Shown: positions 8,717 to 17,416 of the stretch, piece by piece
Numbering within the stretch: position 1 is the first letter of the stretch
Layout of the letters: every line of letters starts with the position of its first letter
DNA from: Lactiplantibacillus plantarum
Lineage (GTDB): Bacteria; Bacillota; Bacilli; Lactobacillales; Lactobacillaceae
Direction of reading: 5' to 3'
NCBI RefSeq assembly: GCF_014131735.1
Contig: NZ_CP039121.1
Span: forward strand, 1,798,001 to 1,862,000
Length of the DNA stretch: 64,000 nt
The notes under the pieces: generated by a model
The model's database searches: none
Seen by the model: the letters and a program-made list of their open reading frames with translations, nothing else
What the model was told of the DNA's origin: nothing
Program-made: the position numbers and the translations under genes

Positions 8717-9317
8717 GCGGTTCACCTTGATTAATCTGCCGAATCACACGACAAGGATTGCCTACCGCCAACGAATTAGCTGGAATGTCTTTGACGACCA
8801 CACTACCGGCACCAATCACGGATCCCCGACCAATTGTCACGCCGGGAATAATAATCACGCCACCACCAATCCAACAGCCATCCTCGATTGTGACTGGCCG
8901 CGCTAACGTCTGGCAAAAATACTGATCACTATCTGGCTGCCAGTCCGCACGTAAACGTTCATGCAGTTCGACCGGATGGGTAGCCGTATAAATTTGAACA
9001 TTTGAGGCAATCAAGACATTATTACCAATGGTAATCCGATTACAGTCGATCAAGGTACAGTTCATATTGATTGAAACATTCTGACCAATCGAAATATTAC
9101 ACCCGTAGTCACAAATAAATGGGCTCCCCACCGAAACATTCGATCCAATCTTGGCAAACATAGCCTGCAATATCGTACGTTTCTCACTTTTTTGGTCATA
9201 GGCGAGCTGGTTATACTGGCTTAAAAGTTGCCGTGTACGCCGTTTTAGCTCTAAAAATACTGGTGCGTGTGCATCATAGGTCTGACCGCTCAAACTCCGC
9301 TGTCGTTCATCCATCAT
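8709..9317 (-). CDS. Maltose/galactoside-type O-acetyltransferase (hexapeptide repeat)
   Basis: A 202-residue left-handed beta-helix acetyltransferase. The N-terminus has the Maa/LacA-type cap helix. Hexapeptide repeats follow from about residue 60, and the catalytic segment contains T-A-T-H-P-V followed by W-I-G-G-G-V-I-I and V-I-G-A-G-S-V-V. Such enzymes transfer acetyl from acetyl-CoA to sugars. A GAAAGGGGTG site precedes the ATG. The gene lies downstream of the RpiR regulator but behind a terminator, so it may have its own promoter or be fed by readthrough. Confidence 0.85.
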   Translation of the reverse strand: MMDERQRSLSGQTYDAHAPVFLELKRRTRQLLSQYNQLAYDQKSEKRTILQAMFAKIGSNVSVGSPFICDYGCNISIGQNVSINMNCTLIDCNRITIGNNVLIASNVQIYTATHPVELHERLRADWQPDSDQYFCQTLARPVTIEDGCWIGGGVIIIPGVTIGRGSVIGAGSVVVKDIPANSLAVGNPCRVIRQINQGEPHA

Positions 9318-9343
9318 TAAGCACCCCTTTCACTTCCAAGCTT

Positions 9344-9381
9344 AAAAAACGAATCGTTACTATTCAAGTCACGATTCGTTT
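9344..9381 (-). terminator. Intrinsic terminator of the RpiR gene
   Basis: Inverted repeat AAACGAATCGT (9347-9357) and ACGATTCGTTT (9371-9381), with six T on the minus strand immediately after the stem. Confidence 0.8.
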
Positions 9382-9387
9382 CTTTAG

Positions 9388-10101
9388 TTATAGTCGTTTC
9401 GCTAAGGTCTCAATCACATAGACCACGGGGACCTGGGTCGTTATATTATAATTACCATTAATTCTCTGGTGAGCCAATTGATATGAAAAATTCCAATCGG
9501 AAAGCTTCGCTAGCGTGGATTGGGACTGGTTAGTAATGCTTAAGACTGCGCACCGGCGTTGTTGAAAATGCTGAACAAGTACAATTAGTTCTGGGGTTTC
9601 GCCACTCTCAGATAACGCAAAAACGACCGTATCGTGAATCTCAAAAGTATTCACTGGATAATTACTATCCTCAAGTCCAAACGCAACCTTACCAGCGTTG
9701 GTAAAACAGCGCGCGGCATAGCGGGCCAAACTTCCTGAGGAACCAATGCCGACAAAAATAACCAGCGTGGCTCGACGCAAATACGTGAGCGCTGGCATCA
9801 ACTTACGTTCATACGCGCTAGAATTAGTTTTTGCAAAAAAGTGTGCTAGCTCACTGACGTCGCTCTTGGGCTCGTAGGTGGTCAACTGTTGTTGTTCACT
9901 TTTAAGTGCCCGTTTAAAATCACGATAGCCTTCGAACCCATTTTTAAGACAAAAACGCAAAATCGTCGAGGTCGACACGTGCAACTCGTGAGCTAACTCA
10001 CGAATGCTCATGTAGCCGACCCTATCCATATTATTAATAACGTACCTGTAAATTTCCACATCAGTTTCATTATATTTTTCGAGCTGCTCATAACTAAACA
10101 T
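9388..10101 (-). CDS. MurR/RpiR family transcriptional regulator (HTH-SIS)
   Basis: A 237-residue two-domain regulator. The N-terminal HTH_6 domain (about 1-75) contains M-S-I-R-E-L-A-H-E-L-H-V-S-T-S-T-I-L-R-F-C. The SIS phosphosugar-binding domain (about 105-235) contains F-V-G-I-G-S-S-G-S-L and A-L-S-E-S-G-E-T-P-E-L, the two serine-rich loops that hold a sugar phosphate. RpiR regulators usually control sugar or amino-sugar use. A GGGGGTAGTGG site lies before the ATG. The downstream neighbours are an acetyltransferase and a phosphatase, which fits sugar-phosphate metabolism, but the regulon is not shown by the sequence. Confidence 0.87.
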   Translation of the reverse strand: MFSYEQLEKYNETDVEIYRYVINNMDRVGYMSIRELAHELHVSTSTILRFCLKNGFEGYRDFKRALKSEQQQLTTYEPKSDVSELAHFFAKTNSSAYERKLMPALTYLRRATLVIFVGIGSSGSLARYAARCFTNAGKVAFGLEDSNYPVNTFEIHDTVVFALSESGETPELIVLVQHFQQRRCAVLSITNQSQSTLAKLSDWNFSYQLAHQRINGNYNITTQVPVVYVIETLAKRL

Positions 10102-10432
10102 CCGCCACTACCCCCCACTCCAATAATCCGTTGCTTGGTCACCATAATGACCTGGTTTGTTCGACCCTCATTAGTCATACAATCGATTGGACGCGCAACT
10201 ACTATCAATAGCCTACTATAATCAGCCACTCTGATCGCGCTAGCAAACGACCAACACCGTTACCAGTAATCAGTCTTTATCTATTTAAGCGCGAATACCC
10301 CGTCATTACAAGTTGGTAGCAACCTAAAAACTAGGCTAATCACTGACAAACGTCAGCTGACTACCCCAGTTTCTTTAGCGTCAATTTTAAAAATGCGAAC
10401 TCGCCAGTGCCTGTCCATCAGGCTGCCCCACT
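10102..10432. other. Spacer without a gene
   Basis: About 330 bases between the RpiR start and the DUF915 lipoprotein stop. I see no open frame of note and no strong hairpin. The RpiR promoter should lie near its right-hand gene boundary. Confidence 0.35.
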
Positions 10433-11287
10433 TTAATGTGTGGGCCATAAAAAATCAATCAGTAACCGGTCGACCTGCGCATTTTCATGCAACTGGCTGT
10501 GTTGCGCATGTTTCCCAGTAATCTTAACCTCGCGATAAGAACGCGCACGCGCCGCAACTAAGTACCGTAAAGAGCGTGATGAAGCGTTACTGACGGACCC
10601 ATCCGAATGCGTCCCATCGCCCTTATCGCCATAAATATTAAGGACTCGTACTTGCTGACGTGGATAAACCCGCCGCAATCCTAATAACTGGCGGTAGGCC
10701 GGTCGCAATTTATTCGGTCGTCCCGCAGCATTCAACGTCATCTGGTTAGGGCTGTCGTCCATGCCTAAAATACCATTGAAATGTCCAGCAATTGCGACTT
10801 GTCGCCTGAGCTGCGGCAACCGCTCATTTTGCGCATTCGCCAATAGATAATAGGTAATCGCCATATTACCCATGGAATGACCAACCATGTTAAACGACGT
10901 GATGCCATAAGTTCGTTGGAGCGCCACCACCACATTTTTTGCCCAGCGGCCCACGGTTGGATAATCTGAAGACCGGTTATTAGCAAAGTTCACTTCAACA
11001 ATTGGTCGATAATCACCTGATCTAAAGTGGCCTTTCAAAGCCACCGTCCCGTTTTTAGCAACCATCGCGCGTACAATAGTTTGTGTTTTGCCGGCTTTAA
11101 CGATAGCATCTGCCATGTGCGTCTCAGCATGGTAACTACTGCCCCACCCATGGAAAAACAGTGTCGGAATGTAGCGATGCCCCTGAGTCGTAACCGGTTT
11201 AGTCACCCCGGTCGTCTCTGCACGACCACAACCAACTAATAATAACAGCAGGCCTGCCATCAGCCCCCATAAGCGTATTCTTTTCAA
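10433..11287 (-). CDS. DUF915-type alpha/beta hydrolase lipoprotein
   Basis: A 284-residue predicted lipoprotein with a basic N-terminus, a leucine-rich core and a lipobox L-V-G-C at about residues 17-20. The hydrolase domain opens with T-L-F-F-H-G-W-G-S-S-Y-H-A-E. The nucleophile elbow is G-H-S-M-G-N. Likely partners are an aspartate in G-T-H-S-D-G-S-V and a histidine in H-A-Q-H-S-Q-L. The family is abundant in lactobacilli, is extracellular and lacks a defined substrate. A truncated close relative lies at 14813-15061, and a more distant one at 4979-5794. It appears to be a single-gene unit. Confidence 0.83.
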   Translation of the reverse strand: MKRIRLWGLMAGLLLLLVGCGRAETTGVTKPVTTQGHRYIPTLFFHGWGSSYHAETHMADAIVKAGKTQTIVRAMVAKNGTVALKGHFRSGDYRPIVEVNFANNRSSDYPTVGRWAKNVVVALQRTYGITSFNMVGHSMGNMAITYYLLANAQNERLPQLRRQVAIAGHFNGILGMDDSPNQMTLNAAGRPNKLRPAYRQLLGLRRVYPRQQVRVLNIYGDKGDGTHSDGSVSNASSRSLRYLVAARARSYREVKITGKHAQHSQLHENAQVDRLLIDFLWPTH

Positions 11288-11425
11288 TAACTTCCCCCTG
11301 AATTCTATTTAATCATCTATTCACTGTTAGTTCGTCATTTGAATTTGCGCCACCCCGCATCGGAAGGCGTTGTCGTCTGAGCGTTAACGCCTATTTTAGC
11401 ATTCAATCAAGGCTCATGACAGGAA

Positions 11426-12067
11426 TTACAACCAACTAGGCCGGTCACCCGCCGTACCAGGTTTATCGACCCCTAAACTGACACGCTGATAATTTTCAGG
11501 ATGCGCCATTAATTTAAAGACTAAATCGGCAACACTTGCTCGTGATACCTCAGTTCCTTTAAAAGGTTCTGCGCCAGTCGTCAATTCATAATCAATTTCG
11601 GCAACATCCGTTAGCCAGGCTGGTCGGATCTCCGTATAAACCAGTTCGGAAGCACTAAGCAACCTCGCTGCTTCTCGAAAACCGGGTAGGAAATCGGCAA
11701 TGGCTTGTTCGTTCCACGCGCCAAATTTTCCTGGCACCTCATGATGGGCGCCGAGTGCACTAATGAAGATCAACCGTTGCCGCTGAGTTCGGACCATTGC
11801 GGCCAAAATGCTCTTCGTCTGGGCTGCTAGATCAGTCCCACCAACATTGGAATAGACTATGTCCACCGGTGCCATTGCTGTGGCAAGTTCATCCGTATCA
11901 AGCACGTTGCCATCAATCAGCGTGACCCGTGGTTGCTCCCGATACTGGGCTAAACGTTCCGCTCGACGTAGGAACAATACCAGTTCATCGTCAGTTTCTG
12001 CTAATAACCGTTGCGTCAGCTTCCTGGCAATCCCACCATTAGCACCAATAATCATTATTTTAGTCAT
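11426..12067 (-). CDS. NAD(P)-binding Rossmann oxidoreductase (NmrA/SDR-a type)
   Basis: A 213-residue protein starting M-I-I-G-A-N-G-G-I-A-R, the dinucleotide-binding GxxGxxG motif of atypical SDR proteins. It is the short NmrA-like form without an obvious YxxxK catalytic pair, common for predicted NAD(P)H sensors or reductases. It starts two bases after the stop of the DUF2255 gene, so the two form an operon. The pair is divergent from a LysR regulator that is likely to control it (inference). Confidence 0.8.
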   Translation of the reverse strand: MTKIMIIGANGGIARKLTQRLLAETDDELVLFLRRAERLAQYREQPRVTLIDGNVLDTDELATAMAPVDIVYSNVGGTDLAAQTKSILAAMVRTQRQRLIFISALGAHHEVPGKFGAWNEQAIADFLPGFREAARLLSASELVYTEIRPAWLTDVAEIDYELTTGAEPFKGTEVSRASVADLVFKLMAHPENYQRVSLGVDKPGTAGDRPSWL

Positions 12068-12069
12068 TT

Positions 12070-12504
12070 CTATTCACCTTTCTTAGATATTCGTGGCATC
12101 ACTTGGACCGTCGCCTGCCGCGGTCCACTTGCTAGCATCGGCATTAAATACGGACTACCGGCATATTTTTGTCGATAAGCTTGGTCAATCTGGTTATTTA
12201 ACTGCTCATCACAAATGGGCACAAAATTCACCAGATGATTGCTCTCGGCCAAATGAATCCGGCCAGCCCTTTGGGTTACGGCCGATCGATACCAGCGTGA
12301 GCGCGGACCGTTCCAAGCACGGATAAATAGTTGCTGCCCTACCACGACCGACCAAATCCAGGTCGGTGTCCCGTATGTCTGCCCATCACTGTAAAATGGG
12401 GAGACTTGAAAATCATCCGCCGTGCTAAAAGCGGCTAACTGTGCTCTGGACCACTGCATCGTGGTTACAGTGGTTGACACTACGGGCTGATTACTTTTGT
12501 TCAT
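12070..12504 (-). CDS. DUF2255 family protein
   Basis: A 144-residue protein with the DUF2255 layout: an early W-S-R-A-Q-L segment, D-D-F-Q-V-S-P, G-T-P-T-W-I-W-S-V-V-V-G, then L-F-I-R-A-W-N-G-P-R-S-R-W-Y and A-G-R-I-H. The family is uncharacterised but is often found near oxidoreductases. I chose the ATG at 12504, nine bases after GGAGGA; an earlier ATG at 12513 abuts that site. It is the first gene of the operon with the Rossmann protein at 11426 and faces the LysR gene across about 215 bases. Confidence 0.75.
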   Translation of the reverse strand: MNKSNQPVVSTTVTTMQWSRAQLAAFSTADDFQVSPFYSDGQTYGTPTWIWSVVVGQQLFIRAWNGPRSRWYRSAVTQRAGRIHLAESNHLVNFVPICDEQLNNQIDQAYRQKYAGSPYLMPMLASGPRQATVQVMPRISKKGE

Positions 12505-12645
12505 CGTTAACATTCCTCCATTCTGGCAAAATAGTGATGCTTAATTCAGAGCACTTCGGTTAAATGGTGCCCTGCCTTGATGCTTGACACGTTATTCTCT
12601 GAATAACCAACTATTCTGCACTAACCTCAAGTTTCATCTTAAAGC

Positions 12646-12675
12646 TTGACAGCAACCATGTCGAATGCTTATATG
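12646..12675 (+). promoter_or_regulatory. Candidate promoter of the LysR gene
   Basis: TTGACA at 12646-12651 is followed after 18 bases by TATATG at 12670-12675, about 45 bases before the LysR start codon. It lies in the divergent region, where a LysR binding site is expected. Confidence 0.45.
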
Positions 12676-12719
12676 GTATTTAAAATTATACTTAATTGTA
12701 ATAGAAAGAAGTGCTTTAG

Positions 12720-13610
12720 ATGGAATTACGAGTTCTACGTTATTTTCAAGCAGTGGTCGCCGAGTTAAATATCAGTCGGGCCGCTGAACGCTTACACGTC
12801 TCGCAGCCAACAATTTCACGACAATTAAAGGATTTAGAGGATGAACTGGGCGTGACCCTATTTGAACGCAATGGCCGTCATATCAGTCTCACGAGTAGTG
12901 GCGAATACTTTGCCACGCAGGCGAACCAAATCATCGCCTTAGCCGATAAGACGCTTGCCAACATTAATACAGCCAAAGAAATCAGTGGCACGATTGAATT
13001 AGGGAGTGCCGAGATGCGCAGTTTTTTGACGATTGCTCAGTCGATTAAGAAACTACAACAACAGTATCCGAAAATCAGGATCAACGTGACGAGTAGTAAT
13101 GCGAATCAGATTCGAACCAACCTCAAAACCGGGAACTTTGACTTTGGAATCGTCACGGAACCAACTGACAAACACGACTTAAACTTTATCCATCTACCCG
13201 GCGAAAGTCGCTGGGGATTACTGGTTCCGCGGCATTCGCCGCTAGCTGACCATGATTACATTAGCTTAGCTGATCTTGAAGGCCAAAAGATCATTGTTTC
13301 TGCACAACACGGTACGATCAATCAACTTCAGGATTGGTATGGTGAAAGCACGCCAAAATTCACCATCGTCGCCACTTATAATTTACTCTATAATGCCTCG
13401 TTACTAGTTTCTGCGGGCGTCGGGTACGCGTTGGGGATTGATGGCATCATCAATACGAACCAATCCGATTTAATTTTCATCCCACTAACACCTCGAATAA
13501 CCGCCCGCACTAGCCTAGTCTGGACTAAGGGACAACGCTTGTCGGAAGCCGCCAAAACCTTTTTAACGCAACTGGCGACAGACCTGCAGCAACAAATACC
13601 TACTGACTGA
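12720..13610 (+). CDS. LysR family transcriptional regulator
   Basis: A 296-residue protein that begins M-E-L-R-V-L-R-Y-F-Q-A-V-V. It has the LysR helix-turn-helix at about residues 18-60 (A-A-E-R-L-H-V-S-Q-P-T-I-S-R-Q-L-K-D-L-E) and a periplasmic-binding-like effector domain from about residue 90. The ribosome binding site (AAGAAGTG) is modest. It is divergent from the DUF2255/Rossmann operon and upstream of a medium-chain reductase gene. LysR regulators typically act on the divergent promoter, so these redox genes are the probable targets. Confidence 0.88.
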   Translation: MELRVLRYFQAVVAELNISRAAERLHVSQPTISRQLKDLEDELGVTLFERNGRHISLTSSGEYFATQANQIIALADKTLANINTAKEISGTIELGSAEMRSFLTIAQSIKKLQQQYPKIRINVTSSNANQIRTNLKTGNFDFGIVTEPTDKHDLNFIHLPGESRWGLLVPRHSPLADHDYISLADLEGQKIIVSAQHGTINQLQDWYGESTPKFTIVATYNLLYNASLLVSAGVGYALGIDGIINTNQSDLIFIPLTPRITARTSLVWTKGQRLSEAAKTFLTQLATDLQQQIPTD

Positions 13611-13773
13611 CACTATCGACTCAGCTTTCACCAATCACCACAACACACTGCCCAATTGATGGCTGCTGAAAACGACGCGCATCTAATTCACGCTAGTCCG
13701 AACTAAATAATTGAATTGAGCACAACTAAAATGCTAAGCTAGGTTATTCAGTTTCAGGGAGGAATTATTTAAA

Positions 13774-14718
13774 ATGAAAGCAGTCATTATTAATCAGTAC
13801 GGTGGGCCCGAAGAACTCCAGATGGCCACTATCGAACGTCCCAGCATTGATCAGGACGAGGTCTTAGTCGCCGTTCAGGCAACGAGTATCAACCCCATCG
13901 ATTGGAAAGCTCGTCAAGGGTTGCTTAAAGGCATGTTTGACTGGCAAATGCCAGTTGTCCTTGGTTGGGACGTCGCTGGGACCATTGTTGAGGCTGGCGC
14001 GGCCGTGACCAACTTTAAGGTTGGTGATGAAGTCTTTGCCCGCCCAGACATTTATGCGGATGGCCGGCGCGGGACCTACGCTGAATATGCCGCAGTCAAA
14101 GAAGACAAGTTAGCACTAAAACCAGCCAGTCTTTCTTTTGAACAAGCCGCCGCTTTGCCGTTAGTGGGGCTAACTGCTTACCAAGTCATTCATGACCAAT
14201 TAAAGATTCAAGCTGGCGAGAAAGTCTTAATTCAAGCCGGTGCTGGCGGGGTTGGTTTAAATGCCATCCAGATTGCTAAGTACCTCGGTGCCGAGGTTGC
14301 GACTACTGCGAGCGCCAATCACCATACGCTGTTGAAGCAAATCGGCGCTGACCACGTCATTGATTACCACACGACGGCTGTTCAAGATGTCCTTACAGAC
14401 TACGATGCCGTCTTTGATACCATTGACGCCATTGATGAGGGCTTGGCAATCTTAAAGCCAACTGGCCGACTCGTGACGATTGATGGGCAACCAACAGCGG
14501 CTCAAAAATCCCAAGGCCCCACTGTCTCCAGCTGGTGGTTACAACCCAACGGCCGGGAGTTAGCCATCTTGGGGCAGCTCGCCGTTGAAGGACACTTACA
14601 AGTCATCATCGACCAAGTCTTTCCGTTTAGTACGGCTGGTCTCCAAGCCGCCCACCGGTATAGCGAAAACAGTCACAGTGCTGGTAAGCTCATCATCAAC
14701 GTCGGCACTGAAGCTTAA
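13774..14718 (+). CDS. NADPH:quinone reductase-like medium-chain oxidoreductase
   Basis: A 314-residue MDR-superfamily enzyme. The GroES-like N-terminal domain (about 25-110) includes S-I-N-P-I-D-W-K and lacks the structural zinc cysteines, as in quinone oxidoreductases. The Rossmann domain has the A-G-A-G-G-V-G-L-N-A-I-Q dinucleotide motif near residue 155. It probably reduces quinones or enones with NADPH. A GGGAGGAATT site precedes the ATG. It follows the LysR gene and ends at a strong terminator. Confidence 0.87.
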   Translation: MKAVIINQYGGPEELQMATIERPSIDQDEVLVAVQATSINPIDWKARQGLLKGMFDWQMPVVLGWDVAGTIVEAGAAVTNFKVGDEVFARPDIYADGRRGTYAEYAAVKEDKLALKPASLSFEQAAALPLVGLTAYQVIHDQLKIQAGEKVLIQAGAGGVGLNAIQIAKYLGAEVATTASANHHTLLKQIGADHVIDYHTTAVQDVLTDYDAVFDTIDAIDEGLAILKPTGRLVTIDGQPTAAQKSQGPTVSSWWLQPNGRELAILGQLAVEGHLQVIIDQVFPFSTAGLQAAHRYSENSHSAGKLIINVGTEA

Positions 14719-14790
14719 TACGGTATCGGCTCCAGCCTCAGCCAATTGACCAATCGCCACATTGACTGTCAAACGACGCATTAAAGCCTT

Positions 14791-14839
14791 AAAAGGGCGC
14801 TTCAAGAATCCACTACGAATTCTTGAAGCGCCCTTTTTT
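14791..14839 (+). terminator. Strong intrinsic terminator
   Basis: Perfect 19-base inverted repeat (14791-14809 with 14819-14837), core GGGCGCTTCAAGAAT, with a T run on the plus strand. It ends the reductase gene and also overlaps the truncated 3' end of the hydrolase remnant on the other strand. Confidence 0.9.
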
Positions 14840-15061
14840 AAGCCCCATCGCCCGAATAACGCTAGTTGTCACCCCTGCATTTTCAGCCGCTTGTCCCATC
14901 TGTGCCTCGGCGTGATACCTATTACCGCCACCGTGGAAAAATAACGTAGGCGTATTTGACTGTACATACTTCATGCGGTGTTGTTGTGCCATACATCCAC
15001 TGAGCCCCAGTACTAGCAAAACCACTAGCAACCCCGACAGCCATTTCACTTTTACTTGCAT
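14813..15061 (-). pseudogene. Truncated DUF915-type hydrolase lipoprotein
   Basis: An 82-residue frame with a good lipoprotein leader (lipobox L-S-G-C) and then T-L-F-F-H-G-G-G-N-R-Y-H-A-E-A-Q-M. This matches the start of the hydrolase at 10433-11287 almost segment by segment. It runs into the terminator at 14791-14839 and stops after the segment equivalent to V-R-A-M, so the nucleophile, acid and histidine are all missing. A start and a plausible ribosome binding site remain, so a short secreted peptide could still be made. I read it as a 3'-deleted gene copy. Confidence 0.75.
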
Positions 15062-15174
15062 GTCCTGATTCCTACTTTTGACTGGAATCTATTATACAGG
15101 GTTCCTGTCAGCGCAAATCAGGCTTTTTCACCAATTATGGGATGACGAACAGTGCTTTCATCATTTGGATGGCA

Positions 15175-15208
15175 TAAAAACAGACTTGGGAAATGACCCC
15201 AAGTCTGT
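15175..15208 (-). terminator. Intrinsic terminator of the NADH oxidase-like gene
   Basis: Inverted repeat ACAGACTTGGG (15180-15190) and CCCAAGTCTGT (15198-15208), with T on the minus strand after the stem. Confidence 0.85.
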
Positions 15209-15240
15209 GATTTAATGCGCCTGTGCTGCTTTACGTTAGG

Positions 15241-16647
15241 TCAATGCTTATCACTACTATTCGACCAGTTACCACGAGCTGTAATTCGTGGTGTTTGATT
15301 GCCTCGCTGATATTCTTGTTTGACGGCTAGTTGCCCCACCAAATTTAAATAGTTAAACGGTTGATTAAAATTCGGCTGAAAGAACATATCCACGTAAGCC
15401 AAATCATCAATCGTATTCTGATTTTGAATCATTACTGAGATCGTGTTTGCAGCTTGGGCAATGTCGTGACGACTCCAGAATTGCGCGCCGAGAAGCTGAC
15501 GATTCTGATAATTATAAACTAGTTCAATCGTGACTTTGGCCGTCGTCGGCATATAAGCTGGCCGCCAATTGCCTTGATAGACGGCGTGTCGTACTGGTAG
15601 TTCTCGTCTTTGCGCGGCTAGATAGGTCAACCCAGTTGTGGCCATCGTGTGATCAAATAATTGCATGGCTGAGGTGGCTTGCGTTCCCATGTACGGCTGT
15701 AAATCTCCGAAAACATTGATCCCCGCCAACGCACCTTGGCGCAGTGCGTTAGTTGCCAATGGTGTATACGCCGGCTGTCCCGTGGGATTATAATTGACCA
15801 CGCAAGCATCCCCAGCCGCATAAATATCCGGGTCAGAGGTTTGAACATAATCATTGATCAAGATAGCACCATGGCGGTCCATAGCGACCTGCCCGCGTAA
15901 CAATTCCGTATTCGGCATAAAGCCCGCGCAAACGACGGCCAGATCAACCTCATAATCACCCTGCGCAGTTTCAACGATCAACTGATCATTCGAACCGCTT
16001 GCGAATCCAGTCACCCGTTCATTGAGGTGGATATCGACCTGGTGATGTTGTAAGAGTTTAGTTGCAGCATCCGCCATTTGGGGACCAAGATAATTATTCA
16101 AAATATGTGAATGCGAATGAAATAACATGACTTGTTGGTTCATACTAGCATAGCTTTCCGCTAACTCGGTCCCCATATATCCGGCCCCAACAATTGCAAC
16201 GCGTTGGTTGGCTTGTAGAGATTGATAAAGTTGTTCCGCCTGCTCGTAGTTTTTGCACAGTAATACTTTCTCATGATCGATACCCATAATTGGTGGCACA
16301 ATAACTGATGAACCAGTTGCCATAATCAGCTTATCATAAGTATCATCAAAGACTTCGCCAGTCTGCATATTGGCGACCTGCACCGTTTTATGGCCCGTAT
16401 CAATTCGTAAAACATTATGGCGGGTCTTAACTTGAGCGCCTAACTGCTTCAAGTCAGCCGGCGAGGTGTAAAACATGTCTTCCAGGTGTTGGATGACACC
16501 CGTTAAGTACAAATAAATCCCACTCGAAACAAACGAAACGTTATCATTCCGCTCGTAAATCGTCACCGCCGTCTCCGGATGACGTGTTAAAATTTCGCGT
16601 GCCGCTGCCGTACCAGCGTGGGTACTACCGATGATCATTACTTTCAT
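15241..16647 (-). CDS. NADH oxidase/peroxidase-family flavoprotein with Ser in place of redox Cys42
   Basis: A 468-residue member of the NADH oxidase/NADH peroxidase/CoA-disulfide reductase family. The FAD-binding start is V-M-I-I-G-S-T-H-A-G-T, with the conserved His10. A second dinucleotide motif, V-A-I-V-G-A-G-Y-M-G-T-E-L-A-E, binds NADH. A late FAD motif, I-Y-A-A-G-D-A, is followed by the dimerisation domain. In the family the active-site cysteine lies in S-F-L-S-C-G at position 42; here the segment reads S-F-V-S-S-G, so residue 42 is serine. I confirmed this on the nucleotides (codon at 16522-16524). Family enzymes without this cysteine are expected to reduce oxygen to peroxide rather than water. 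The gene appears monocistronic, with a terminator downstream. Confidence 0.83.
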   Translation of the reverse strand: MKVMIIGSTHAGTAAAREILTRHPETAVTIYERNDNVSFVSSGIYLYLTGVIQHLEDMFYTSPADLKQLGAQVKTRHNVLRIDTGHKTVQVANMQTGEVFDDTYDKLIMATGSSVIVPPIMGIDHEKVLLCKNYEQAEQLYQSLQANQRVAIVGAGYMGTELAESYASMNQQVMLFHSHSHILNNYLGPQMADAATKLLQHHQVDIHLNERVTGFASGSNDQLIVETAQGDYEVDLAVVCAGFMPNTELLRGQVAMDRHGAILINDYVQTSDPDIYAAGDACVVNYNPTGQPAYTPLATNALRQGALAGINVFGDLQPYMGTQATSAMQLFDHTMATTGLTYLAAQRRELPVRHAVYQGNWRPAYMPTTAKVTIELVYNYQNRQLLGAQFWSRHDIAQAANTISVMIQNQNTIDDLAYVDMFFQPNFNQPFNYLNLVGQLAVKQEYQRGNQTPRITARGNWSNSSDKH

Positions 16648-16801
16648 CTTACCGGATCTTCCATTCTTCCAGATTTGCCACGTAATTAGTAAGTGGGCTC
16701 AACATTAACCACTATTCAATTAATTATATCGCGCACCAAATTATTTGTATATGTGTTGATAAAAATAAACCTAGTTGGCCCCTCGTTCAAACAGCCTAGC
16801 T

Positions 16802-17407
16802 TTACAACCACTGATTAGCTTTCGCCACACGAATCGCTTCTAATCGATTGTGAACCCCCAATTTGCTAAAAATGGCGGATAAGTAATTACGGGTCGTCCC
16901 CGCTGACAAGTATAAATTGGCCGCAATCGTCTTCGTGGGCAACCCCTTCTCAGCTTCGACCAAAACTGCTAGTTCCCGTTCGGTCAATGGATTGTTGTCT
17001 GCTGACAACATATTCGTGACTAGCTCGGGCGCATAGATGGTGCGGCCGGTCATCACAGCTCGAATTGCATCAATTAGGTCATCACTCGGACTATCTTTTA
17101 ACAAATATCCCGCGACATTGGCTTTAACTGCTCGTTCAAAATAACGGCGTTGCGCAAAAGTCGTCAAAACAATTACTTTCGTGGCTAGCTGCGAACTGGC
17201 CAATCGATCAGCAACATCCAAGCCGGTTATCCCTGGCATTTCGATATCCAGAATTGCGACATCCGGTTGCAGTTCTTGCAACTCCTGCCAGGCGTTTATG
17301 CCGTCTACTGCGCTACCCACCACGTGTAGATCATCTTCTAATTCCAGTAATTGGGTCAAGGCAGAATTCAACATGCTTTGGTCTTCTGCTAAGTATAAAG
17401 TTATCAT
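16802..17407 (-). CDS. NarL/LuxR-type response regulator
   Basis: A 201-residue response regulator. The receiver domain has acidic residues E8-D9, the phosphate-accepting Asp54 in A-I-L-D-I-E-M-P-G, and a conserved lysine in L-L-K-D-S. The C-terminal LuxR helix-turn-helix (about 138-198) contains T-K-T-I-A-A-N-L-Y-L-S-A-G-T-T-R-N-Y. It resembles DesR/YvfU. It follows the histidine kinase gene after nine bases, with AAAGGAGT as the ribosome binding site, and is the last gene of the ABC-transporter/two-component operon. Confidence 0.9.
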   Translation of the reverse strand: MITLYLAEDQSMLNSALTQLLELEDDLHVVGSAVDGINAWQELQELQPDVAILDIEMPGITGLDVADRLASSQLATKVIVLTTFAQRRYFERAVKANVAGYLLKDSPSDDLIDAIRAVMTGRTIYAPELVTNMLSADNNPLTERELAVLVEAEKGLPTKTIAANLYLSAGTTRNYLSAIFSKLGVHNRLEAIRVAKANQWL

Positions 17408-17416
17408 GCTGACTCA

